Part shown: positions 50,269 through 59,760 of the stretch, one piece after another
Numbering within the stretch: the first letter of the stretch is position 1
Layout of the letters: each line of letters opens with the position of its first letter
Assembly (NCBI GenBank): GCA_029531795.1
Contig: JAPEIS010000013.1
Location: 1,736,001-1,800,000 of the forward strand
Source of the DNA: Sclerotinia nivalis
Taxonomy: Eukaryota; Ascomycota; Leotiomycetes; Helotiales; Sclerotiniaceae
Length of the DNA: 64,000 nucleotides
Reading direction: 5' to 3'
Notes under the pieces: generated by a model
Seen by the model: only the letters and a program-made list of their open reading frames with translations
What the model was told of the DNA's origin: nothing
Database searches by the model: none
Made by a program: the position numbers and the translations under genes

Positions 50269-51825
50269 TCACCAAACTTGATCAATCTCATTCCTCTCCT
50301 TCAACGTCTCCTTTCCGTACTCTTCCTTAGTTTTTCCCTTTCCCCTCCCCTTTCCCTTTCCCTTTTCCTCCCCCGCATAAACCTCAATCCAGCTCTTACT
50401 GCCCACCCCGGGTAAACTTTTACTTTTCCTCTCACTGAACACCTCGTCTTTCATACACAAAAATGAAGATCTCTTTCCCTTGCCCTCCTTTCTATCCTTC
50501 CCACCCGTCTCATCGCCCCTCCCCTCTCCAACATCCACACACGCTTCCTCATCCCCCCACGTCCCATCGCAAAAAGCCAATTTCACATCATTACAACTTT
50601 TCGCACCACCCATCGGTGTCATCCTCGCGCTTTGTTGGGGCGTAGGTGTTGTGATAGCTGTTTCAGTTGCAGAATCTCCTCCTTCTCCTTCCCCAGAGCC
50701 TGAACCTGAACCTGAACCTGAACCTGATCCTTCTCCCGATCCTTCTCCCGTTTCCATCTCATCACCTTCTTCTCCTTTTTCCTCGGCTTTCCCATCTCCT
50801 AGTTCCGTAGTCCATTCTTCAGATGATCCAGCTCTTTCTTCCGCTAAAGGTGATAAATCACATTCATCCCATCCCCTCCTAAGTCTTTCCCCTTCTTGAC
50901 TATTTTGCGATGAAGAGGACGCTGCAAAGAAATTTACTGGTGAAAAAACAGGGGCATCTGTATTCCAAAATTCGTTGGATTGTTTTCTTATAACAGATGA
51001 TCGCTGCGATCCCGAGCCATGCGCACCAACACCACTAGCCACCGGTTGAAATGCAGGCGTATTCGCATTCAGATGCCTACCCCCTTGTCCATATCCGTAT
51101 CCATATCCATGTCCAACCCCATGTCCAAATCCTGCCGTAGTCCCACAGCGAACAAAAGAATCCCAATACCCCCTCTGCCACTCGAGCATTTCCTCATTAA
51201 TCCTCGTCTGCCGTTCAATCTGCATCCAGCGCCATCTCCTCTCCTCTTCCTCGCCAATTTGATGCAGCCTCTCTGTTATAATCCTTTCTTGCCGCGAACA
51301 CTCCTTGATACGACATTTCAGCCACGAAATTTGTTTTTTGAGTTTGCGGCGCGTGGGTGTCTGTGTGGATATGGAAGTTGAAGGGTTAGAGATGGCAGAA
51401 AGAGGGGTTGCGATACCTAGACCATCGACTCCTGAAACGAGTTGAAGAGAAGAAAGACTCGCTTCCGCTGCCGCAATTTTCTGTCGAAGAGAAAGTGCTT
51501 TCAAGTTTTCCCTCGAAAGAGATAGGAGTAAATAGTGATGTTCTGGATTGAGGAGCTGGGTTTGATATGGTTGGGGCTGTGGGGCTGCAAAGAGGTGGTT
51601 CTGAGTCAGGGGGAAGGCGGAAAGAGAATTGATCTGGTTGTACTGTGATAGAGTGGGGGCAGAGACGGGGTAAGCAGGGTTGAGCGGGTTTTGAGGATTT
51701 TGAAGAGAGTGAGGGTAGCAAGGTTGTTGGTGAGGTGGTGCGAGATCTGTTACTAAACCGAGAGATCTTCCAAAGAACCTGCCACGGCATGGCGATGTAG
51801 TTCCATGACATACTTGCTCTCCCAT
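50269..51825 (-). CDS. Unrecognised low-complexity coiled-coil protein
   Basis: A 518-codon uninterrupted frame with an ATG at 51825 (MGEQVCHGTTSPCRG). I do not recognise the family. Visible parts are a Pro/Gln/Asn-rich N-terminus (residues 28-90), then two helical segments. The first begins LLLSLSRENLKALSLRQKIA (about 95-125); the second runs about 155-220 with RRKLKKQISWLKCRIKEC and ERLHQIGEEEERRWRW, likely coiled coil. A Gly/Tyr-rich HGYGYGYGQGG follows, then an acidic Glu/Gly/Ser region with (GS)n, and a Lys/Gly-rich C-terminus. The length of open frame and lack of stops through varied composition support coding, but repeats can keep a frame open. No membrane segment or signal peptide. 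Confidence 0.6.
   Translation of the reverse strand: MGEQVCHGTTSPCRGRFFGRSLGLVTDLAPPHQQPCYPHSLQNPQNPLNPAYPVSAPTLSQYNQINSLSAFPLTQNHLFAAPQPQPYQTQLLNPEHHYLLLSLSRENLKALSLRQKIAAAEASLSSLQLVSGVDGLGIATPLSAISNPSTSISTQTPTRRKLKKQISWLKCRIKECSRQERIITERLHQIGEEEERRWRWMQIERQTRINEEMLEWQRGYWDSFVRCGTTAGFGHGVGHGYGYGYGQGGRHLNANTPAFQPVASGVGAHGSGSQRSSVIRKQSNEFWNTDAPVFSPVNFFAASSSSQNSQEGERLRRGWDECDLSPLAEERAGSSEEWTTELGDGKAEEKGEEGDEMETGEGSGEGSGSGSGSGSGSGEGEGGDSATETAITTPTPQQSARMTPMGGAKSCNDVKLAFCDGTWGDEEACVDVGEGRGDETGGKDRKEGKGKRSSFLCMKDEVFSERKSKSLPGVGSKSWIEVYAGEEKGKGKGRGKGKTKEEYGKETLKERNEIDQVW
50697..50757. repeat. Coding repeat encoding Gly-Ser in the coiled-coil gene
   Basis: Tandem 6-bp CCTGAA (minus-strand TTCAGG) units, followed by two 12-bp CCTTCTCCCGAT-type units, encode the GSGEGSGSGSG stretch. 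Confidence 0.75.
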
Positions 51826-52645
51826 TCTTTATGATGAGACTTTAGTGATATCTTGCTTCTATAAGTTGTGTATTTTATACGGTTACTCGTTCAAGTGAGG
51901 TGATCAGAGTGAGCGACTATATATAAACTCAATCTATCAAATGGAATGAAATGGATGATGCTGCCAAATGGAGAGTACACTGATACGCCCTCAAACAAGA
52001 AGCATATGGGAATCTTCAATAAAGGAAAAGACTAGTAATCCCACCCAAAGTCCCAGCGAATCGAACTTGTCAAAACGAGACGAGAAACCTCATACTGCCA
52101 TATCTACTAGATAGATGGGGCAACGAAAGAGTAGAACTAAGAGATCCCAAGAAAGCTTATGATCAATCGCGTTGTCTCGAGCTTAAATTTAGATTTTTTC
52201 ATGTTTCCAAAGGTTATTCAACAAAGGATTGGATTTACCACGAGATCACTACCAATGAAGTCGGAGATGTAACACCATTTCCTTTATCATAGAAATTTCT
52301 CCTCGTTATTAACCGGATCATTTCTTCTTTCAAAAGCTCCAAAAATATTGAGAGTAGAAATCAAAGGAGTGAGGAGTAAACCGACATTGGTGCCTGGGCA
52401 GCTTCGAGAATCATATCATATGTTCTTTGTGCTTGGCATTTCGGACAGTCTTCCGTACTTGCAACGACCAATAGTAATCCAAGCGTGCGCATGAAAGATT
52501 ACCAATCACCGTAGAGAAGAAAAGAACTTCACTATCATTGGTTCTCCTTAAAATTGTGTGAAAGTTCGTTTTGTACACATCGGGATATTCCCACCATGGA
52601 AATGACATAAATCAGGCTCTAACGTACACTAAGTAGAAGACTTAT
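51826..52645. other. Intergenic region
   Basis: Upstream flank of the coiled-coil gene and downstream flank of the glycosyltransferase-2-like gene; no gene is seen. Confidence 0.5.
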
Positions 52646-54880
52646 CTACAATATTTTTGTGGCTGTCTTGCTAGTAGTCTCCTTTGACTCCAAGACGGAA
52701 GTTGCCTTAGGTGATATTGGCGCAAGAGATTCCAAGGACTCCAGTGGCTCATCCCCTGAACAAAATAAGTCCTCTGCCAGCATATGAACTTTTTCTTTCC
52801 CTGCAACTCCAATGACACATCCTCCGATCTCTTGCCGGAAAATTCGACTGTATTCTTTGGCTCGTAATTGTAGCACTTCGTTATCAATATCCTCACCATC
52901 CCAACCAATCATTTGCATTTCAGCAAGTTCGACAGGTAAATCCGATAGAAGCGTTTGTAAAGAGCCTCTTATCAATGGCTCGTCTTTATGTTTTAAAGAT
53001 AGATGTTCCGCTGGATTTGCTGTGAAATCTGTTGCCTCATCCGGATTGTTCATGTATTCTTCTGGGGGCGTGTAAAGATCTGTATGGATTGTAGATAGAG
53101 CATCCCTGCTCTCGAAATGGGGATAAAGGGTCCAATAACCGCGTGCCCTTGCTAATTTAAGGACAAACTCTAACCATGATGGATACGTTTTACTGACGTA
53201 GTTATTATTCAAAGTAGTTGATGGAGGTAAAGTGTGTTGGGAGAACAACGCTCTGGCTGTGAAATCATGAAGCTCCACCCATTTGTCTCCAAAATAAAGA
53301 GCAGAGTTGCTATTTGGAGCTTGCCATAAAAATGGACTAGGGTTTGTACTTGTTGATTTGGGTGGAGTAAATTCCGTTGAATCATTGAGATAAGTAGTTG
53401 GAAGATCAAGACTTATCCCAAGCATATTCTTTTGAGCCACCGTTTCGTTATAAGAGTACCTATACTCTAATAGCGCAAATTTGAGGTAATGGAAGTAGAG
53501 GGGCGAAAGTTCAGCCTGGGGAGAAAGAACAAGGACATGAGCGAACATAGGATCTGCAGGCCAGAATGATTCCATAAATTTAATCGAATTTTCCTCTGCA
53601 GTAAGTCGATGTTGTGGAATTCGATGACGAAGTGTCAGGAGACTACTCTCATCTTGACTACGCTTTGGTGGCCACTTAAATTTTAAAAGAAATCGCTTAG
53701 TAGGTTCATCTACATCGTGCGGTAATTCTATCGTTAATCGTGGTACATTGCTGGAAAAATAATCGGCATTCTTGAGAGATGTGAGTAACCTAATTAAAGA
53801 TCCAGATCTTTCTGGTTGCGCGTGAACAATTATATCGATACTGATTTTGGTCCAAGCTATGATCATTAGCCAAACGGACACGCATTTTCCTTTAGAGATG
53901 TACTTACCACTCAATGAGGCACTATCCAATTGAACAATCCACATAAGATTTTGTTCAATATTTGCAGGAAGTTCAATCAAGGTTCTGTCCAAGGCGTTGG
54001 CTCGAGTCCTAAACGCCGAGATCAAGTAATCATTCTCATCCCCAGATGCATCAATAATAACAGCTTGTGGGTGGACAAAGGTGTTGATATGGTTAAGACC
54101 AGCAGAACAACTAACTTCCATTCGGAAATCTGAGCTCTGTAAAGAATAGTCGGGTCGTGCATCTAATTATGTTAGGAATATGCAACAAAACATTTAGGAA
54201 GATTTCCATACCATGAAAAAAAATCTGGCAATCCTTATTAATACCATTAACGGACTTCAATATATCCATCGGAATATCATCCCTCCCCATAAACGCAAAA
54301 TGTACATAATTTCTTTCTCTCAAAGCCATTTCGCACGCAATAGGTAATAAAGTCGAAGCGCTTTTCAAACTCGAAGCTGCAAATAACTAAGAATCGTTAG
54401 TAGTGAAACAATGACGTTGGGTCCCAGCCAAGGACATACCACATTATTATTGACAGGATCAGCACCTTTGACCCTCGACATCGCATTTAAAGTTGAAACC
54501 AATTGATAGAATCTGATGGGACCATTGAAGTCATGCCCAGTTATCTCGGCTGATTCACCATCTTTTGTTTTCGAGACATGATTTTGATTCAGTTGGGAAG
54601 AGGGAGCTTTCGAGCCAGCTTTTGCAGGTACCGCTCCGGTCTGAGTATAATGAGGTCTTTGTCGCGGATTCTGAAGATCTGTCGGCATATTCTTATAGAA
54701 GTAATAAAGCCCAATTCCAACCAGTAGACCTAATATAATCTTCTTAATCGATCGACGTTGAACATGTGGCCTCCGATGTTTCCAAGCCAATCCTAGTGAC
54801 GCTTTCGAGCCAGGCTTATGATCATCATCTCGTTTCCCCAATTCCACATCACCGTGGAAAAGCCTTGGTGGGAGAGGCAT
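52646..54880 (-). CDS. Fungal glycosyltransferase-2-like type II membrane protein
   Basis: Four exons, complement(join(52646..53856, 53908..54162, 54212..54386, 54440..54880)), encode 693 residues with consistent phases. A basic cytosolic tail precedes one membrane segment, SIKKIILGLLVGIGLYYFYK (about residues 44-63), as in Golgi type II enzymes. The lumenal part starts a GT-A-like nucleotide fold (LFAASSLKSASTLLPIACEM; FMGRDDIPMDILKSVNG) and contains FMESFWPADPMFAHVLVLSP, QAELSPLYFHYLKFALLEYR and PFLWQAPNSNSALYFGDKWV. I recall this block from conserved ascomycete proteins annotated glycosyltransferase 2; no catalytic proof is seen. Expected role: protein or wall-polysaccharide glycosylation in the secretory pathway. 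Confidence 0.82.
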
Positions 54881-55518
54881 TGTAATGTGCGCTTCCCACC
54901 CTTATCAATAGCGGACAGCCATGCGGATGGTAAATTAAAGTCGTGGAAGTGTGAAGCCGTGAGGTGTAGTGAGGAAGGTAGGAACTCGAATTGATCTTTA
55001 CATAAGGATATGCAGGCGAATAGGTGATGATATAGACGACCGATGCAGCAGTACAGAAAATTACAGGAAAAGGTGTTCTAGAAGAAGAAAGTAATAAGGA
55101 AATGATTCTGAATAGAGTTCGCATTTATTATTTGATAAGGGTAACTTACTTGAGTAGGAAGCTTAAAGGTTAATTACAGCAAGTACACGGACGTTTCGAT
55201 TGGACCTTGGCATTATTGATTTCTGGCAAGCTGCCCCCGCCGCAAACATTAATAAGCCCCCACCCGTGTGCTTCTTCATCAAAACAAAGCAACTTCAATT
55301 ACCTACCTACCCATAGGTTATGGATTGTGGATTGTGCTCTGCAGCGGAATCCCACTTGTTCTTTTCCGCCCCTCCAAAAGTGCTGAGCCTCGCTTATTTT
55401 CAAAAACACTCAAAACACGGGCAAAAAAAAATGAGACACTTCAAACACTTCAGCGACTTGAATTTCTCGGTATATATTGAAAAATGAAGCTTCAAAAAAA
55501 CTCCAAAATTATTCATAG
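54881..55518. other. Intergenic region between glycosyltransferase-like gene and tRNA-Val
   Basis: Promoter side of the minus-strand gene; no additional gene is seen. Confidence 0.5.
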
Positions 55519-55592
55519 TGACCAGACTGGGGCACGATCCCAGGACCTTGTCCGTGTTAAGGACACGTGATAACCAACTACACCATCCGGCC
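55519..55592 (-). tRNA. tRNA-Val (anticodon AAC)
   Basis: The 74-nt minus-strand sequence folds as a cloverleaf. The acceptor GGCCGGA pairs with TCTGGTC plus discriminator A, with two G-T wobbles. The D arm contains GTGTAGTTGGTTATCAC. The anticodon stem TGTCC/GGACA carries the loop TTAACAC (anticodon AAC), and the T stem is CTGGG/CCCAG. There is no intron. The T-loop reads ATCGTGC where TTCGANN is expected, so T54 and A58 are swapped to A54 and T58. Stems are otherwise intact, so the gene may still work. Confidence 0.85.
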
Positions 55593-56162
55593 TATTTAGT
55601 GATTATGAAACGTGTGCTTATCTAAATATATATTCAAACATTGTGCTGCCTTCATTTCTTCGTGATTATCTGAGTTGGCTTCGGGGATTCCTCGGTATAA
55701 CCCCACCATCTACATGAAAAGAAGTGAAAGAAACGTCAAGGTCGAAACTCAGTGCAAGTGTCCAGTTTCTTTTTCAGTACGAAGGACAATTTGTATTATC
55801 GTCTCTGTTTAATTACTAGATGACGGACCTCAAGTGAGCCAAGCCGTCATTTTTTGAATGAAGGAGAAAGCGCTGTGAAAGCTGAGAGCCTGGCTGGCAT
55901 CGAAACAGAAGAGTATGATGGAATACTGCGATATGAGACTTTTTCACGCAGTGGACGACATAGATCACATACGAGCCTGAAGGACTATTTGATTGTCAAA
56001 TCTGGCTTGGGATATTGAAGAGCATTGTAAGTCAAAGTCCATCGTTAAAGTCCATCGTTAAAGTACATCGTTAAAGTCCATCGTTGAGGTCCGTCGTTAA
56101 GTTCATCATTGATGCCCATCCCACACTTCCGAGCTTGAACCTCCACTATCCCTTCAATTCAC
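55593..56162. other. Intergenic region with a 13-bp minisatellite
   Basis: No gene is seen. The tandem repeat at 56035-56112 is listed separately. Confidence 0.5.
56035..56112. repeat. 13-bp minisatellite (AAGTCCATCGTTA)
   Basis: Six consecutive 13-bp units. The first two are identical and the next two differ at one base each; the last two differ more. It ends just beyond the 3' end of the decayed minus-strand gene. Confidence 0.88.
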
Positions 56163-57192
56163 CTAATCATCTGCGCGGCCCTTGCCGTTCCCCTCTTGTC
56201 GACCACCGCCTGAGTCTGTACTCGTCTCACCTTCCTGCTTCATCTGCGGTTGTGATTCGGGATCCGGGAACCAGCAAACATGGCACTCATTTATTTGAGA
56301 GACCAGCAATTGCAAATTGTGCCGCTTAGGCTCATAACCTTCTGCAAGAACCATCATCGTTGCCGCATGTAGCTCCCTCATCGTCTTTTCAGTAACGCTT
56401 CTATCTTGTCTCTCTGGTCGGGTAGAACAAATATCCTCAAAATACTTCATGGCACTCTCGCTTATCAAAAGGTTCCTGTCCGCTGTCTGCAATTCCCTTC
56501 GATAACTCCTTCCAAGCCTTCTCTGATAAATTCAATGAAAGGCTATACGCATCTCTTATCATTACCAAGACTTGCGAGTGTTCTTGGAGGCGACTTTGAA
56601 TGACATCATCAAAGTAGTCTTGCTTTCCCTCGGCGGTCATAGATATTGGTATCTTCTTTCTCTTGGCCTCTTTTGCCTGTGCATGCTCCATTTGTTCCAT
56701 CATCCTTGTCGCAGCTGAACGGAATGCACTGAGAGGGCACAATTTCCATCGTTCGACCTGTTCGTCGGCGAAGGTGATTGCACGCGCAATGCTTACCTTG
56801 CCATGGTTGATGAGTTCAAAATATCTGTAGAAAGCCGTGTGGTTGACTTTGTTTACGAAATCCCTCATCCCAGCCTCTCCTCCTAAGCTTCGGTCATGAA
56901 GTCAATCCACAACAAAGGCTTTTCCACAAGGCGTGATGATGGTAGGTGGCACGAGCGTCTCTAGCGTGATGCAAAGCATGCCTCCTATTTTTTGACAACA
57001 TCGAATCTCTTCCGTTACGACCCATTTAATATTTTCTTCTACCTGGTCGACCAAGCTCATCAATTTCAATTGTTTCATGGCGACTTTATCTTTGGCTGGG
57101 TCGGGCTTGGTGTCGATTTCTTCGACATCTTTACGTTGCTACTGAAATCGCTTAATGCCGGTTGTCTCAATGGTCAATCTAAGCGTTGGTGC
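56163..57192 (-). pseudogene. Decayed gene of unknown family, minus-strand partner of a divergent pair
   Basis: A frame open from 57192 to about 56500 reads a coherent helical protein but carries two in-frame stops: TAG at 57141-57139 (within RFQ-stop-QRKDVEEID) and TGA at 56904-56902 (within GKAFVVD-stop-LHDRSLGG). Near 56500 it slips frame at a GGG run and continues through RNLLISESAMKYFEDICSTR to a stop at 56163. Segments include MSLVDQVEENIKWVVTEEI, GGMLCITLETLVPPTIITP and AWKELSK. Both stops could come from C-to-T or G-to-A changes. I recognise no family. An alternative is that the TAG marks an intron acceptor, since TTTCAGTAG precedes it. Confidence 0.6.
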
Positions 57193-57383
57193 TCATGCCT
57201 AATCTTTTGTTTGCTTTTCATGTTATCCGATCAACGGTATCTTGACGTTGATGATTGATGAACTAACCTACTCTGCTCGTGGGGTCGAAAACTCTCACTT
57301 GATTTGGAAACAGAGGGCAACGTGGTCGTTGTCGATGGGTGTGTTGCAAAGTTGATTCTTTGTGGATTGATTTCGAAAATGTT

Positions 57384-57780
57384 TCAGAGAGTTGAAGAAA
57401 GAAATATTATTGTGTTAAAGGTAGTTAGTTGGTTTGCAGAAGACGGACTAAATACTACTAGGTATGTATCGCACAAGGTATTTTCCAGTCGGAGGTGAAT
57501 TTTATTCTCATTTTTGTCTGGATTCACTGCAGCAATTGGGACATTGAAGAATTTCATGGGATCGGGCCTATTAGTTAGATGGAAATATTCAATTTGGTTG
57601 CGTAATTGATTTTCTTCCATCGCGTGGTAGACGGATGAAAATGGGCCAATATCCAATCTCCCCAATATTTAAACTCGCAACTTTTACTACTCTTCCTTCC
57701 AAATTTCTTCTCAATAAATTATTTCCTACGTCTAACGTCAAAGATTCACACAAGGAAAATTCAACAGCTGCCGACCTCAT
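57384..57780 (-). pseudogene. Coding-like remnant upstream of the decayed minus-strand gene
   Basis: Two overlapping frames look protein-like. One starts with ATG at 57780 (MRSAAVEFSLCESL) and reads to about 57665. It then appears to slip at a GGGG run into a frame reading RLDIGPFSSVYHAM, NQLRNQIEYFHLTNRPDP and FFNVPIAAVNPDKNENK. This could be 5' exons of the decayed gene below it or a separate relic; I could not join them by a convincing intron. Function unknown. Confidence 0.35.
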
Positions 57781-57803
57781 CGTTGCCGTTCAGATATAAA
57801 AAC

Positions 57804-58461
57804 ATGATGGAGAACAAGCAAGATCAGCTTCAAGCTGTACGTGTGCCTTGACTTTCATTGCCCTACCCTCAATCATCGTTCTTATTGGCCTTGCAAGTCG
57901 CTGACATCGGTCGAAGCACTTTGAGTCCATCGTAGGCTCTCTTGAAGAGCACGAGGAGGCACTGTTCAACCCTTTCGCTGAGATAATTACAGCAGAGGCA
58001 ATGAAGGATCTTAAAGGCATCAAAAATCCCTTGGCAAAGGTTGTAATCCTAAGACAAGAATTAGGTCTCGGTGAGGATGGGGAGTCCTGGGAGGAGAAAT
58101 CTGTAAGAAATTCGTCACATTATGTGAAGCGCCGTACTAAATTCTGAGTACAGATGAAGATGGCCGATGAGTACGAAGCAATGGCCACTATTTACGCAAC
58201 ACCGCGTCGACTTTTTATGGAAACGAGGAGGTTAAGACGCTCGTTGCCAATGCGTTCGAGGAATGGAGAAACTGGGAGCGAAGAGTCAGTCCAGAGTCAA
58301 ACAGCGAAGGGCAACTCACGGAGAAGGACATTGTGAACTCGCTTAACAAGGCTCGAGATCCGAACGAGGCAGAGGTCTTGTCTAGCAAAGATTACATTGA
58401 GAGGTTGGTGAAGTTAGCAGCTGAGAACGCCAAAGATCGCGCTTTAGATGGAGAAGATTAA
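57804..58461 (+). pseudogene. Frameshifted gene of unknown family, plus-strand partner of a divergent pair
   Basis: Two GT-AG introns, at 57837-57916 (branch-like GCTGACA) and 58103-58153, join MMENKQDQLQA to HFESIVGSLEEHEEALFNPF, then ELGLGEDGESWEEKS, then MKMADEYEAMATIY. After about 58200 the natural protein continues in another frame (TFYGNEEVKTLVANAFEEW through DRALDGED) to a stop at 58461. A one-base indel near the run CTTTTTATGG would explain the break. The product is charged and mostly helical, without membrane or signal segments. I do not recognise the family. It could also be a live gene with an assembly error. Confidence 0.55.
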
Positions 58462-58482
58462 TGGTGCGGTCATGAGCAGAGA

Positions 58483-58671
58483 GTTTTCGAGTACATGCGA
58501 TGGATTTCAGCAAAGGGCTTATGCTCAATAGCTTTCCGAATACATGCGATGCGGTTCAACAAAGGTTCATACTTAACGGTTTTCCTGAGTATTTGCGTTG
58601 GCTCAAAAAAGGTTCATGATCGATGGTTTTTTGAGTATTCGCGATGAGGTTCAGCAAAGGGTTCATGCTTG
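58483..58671. repeat. Four-unit 46-48-bp minisatellite
   Basis: Units start at 58483, 58531, 58579 and 58626. Shared parts are GTTTTCGAGTA/GCTTTCCGAATA, a TGCGATG block, TTCAGCAAAGG and TTCATGCT. Units have diverged by roughly a quarter. Confidence 0.8.
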
Positions 58672-59504
58672 GTTGGGAAGGAATACATCTAGTCAGAAGT
58701 AATTCCTTCTAGTTCTTCTATCATCGAACATCAAACCCATGAGTAGACTCAACGATGACAATGGTGACCATGCTTTATTTTGACTTGCTCTTACTTTAGC
58801 AAATCTTCGAGAGAGCGTGGGAGTAATTTGAGAACTTCGAGTGGATTTAATGGTATTAGTAAGTCTTGCTACAATTGAATTCGAGAGCATCGATGGAATA
58901 TTTTACAAGAGTGATTAAATTGTTGGGCATCGGTCAAGATGAAATGTCCCGAATACATTCAATAATTATTCCAAACATCATCCTTGTCTTATTACCCGAA
59001 TTCATTTCAAAGGAGAGATGTGTCCATGCCGAAAACTCGGAAATCATCAACAGTATATAGAAAGTGACAAAAAACGGAACTCGATAAATACTCCCTGGAT
59101 ATTGAGGTTGATGCATACAAGGAGATAAATACAGTCTCAATCAATCTCAACAATTCCATTAAAATTGAAGTCAATAGGAATTTTTCCACAGATGGTTATT
59201 CTCTCAGCTCTGTTTTAATCAAATGATGATTTTGTAATATCTGTGTTATGGTGTAATTAGAACTAAATGATGCTTATTGATGCTCTTTAGGTAATTGTTG
59301 TTCGAAGGTACTCTTGTGATGCTGTTTGGTACAGTTTGGTCGGTCTTTATTAACGACTTTCGCTTTATTCTCGTTGATTCTTATCGATTGATACCTTTAG
59401 TTTGCTTGGATACTGAGACTATTGAATGATTGGATATGCTTGAGGACGTTATATCTTTGGAAATACTGATTTTATGTTGGATATTATGTTCTTTTGGGTG
59501 ATTA

Positions 59505-59760
59505 AATCCATCTAGAACATTTATGATTTAGAACAATGAACCTATTTGAAACAATAAATTTACTTGGAACTATGACCCTGCTTGAGACAATAATCAATTG
59601 ATTCGAAATATTGAATCTGTTTGGGATACTGAATATATTTGGTACAATGAGACTACTGAAGACAACAGGATCAATCGATACAATGTATTTATTTAGGGCA
59701 TTGAATATGTTTGGGACATTGCACTTATTTAGAATATCGAATATAAAATAATCCATTTCC
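59505..59760. repeat. Degenerate tandem array of about 20-bp units
   Basis: Repeated variants of TTTGGGACATTGAATATG and TTAGAACAATGAACC fill about 250 bp. In translation the minus strand reads recurring PNIFSIPNRF / VSNRFIVLN-like text, which reflects the repeat and not a known domain. Confidence 0.6.

Noticed and set aside
50480..50899. 139-codon plus-strand frame opposite the coiled-coil gene
   Set aside because: It translates the antisense of Gly-Ser and acidic repeats as Pro-Glu repeats; no independent support.
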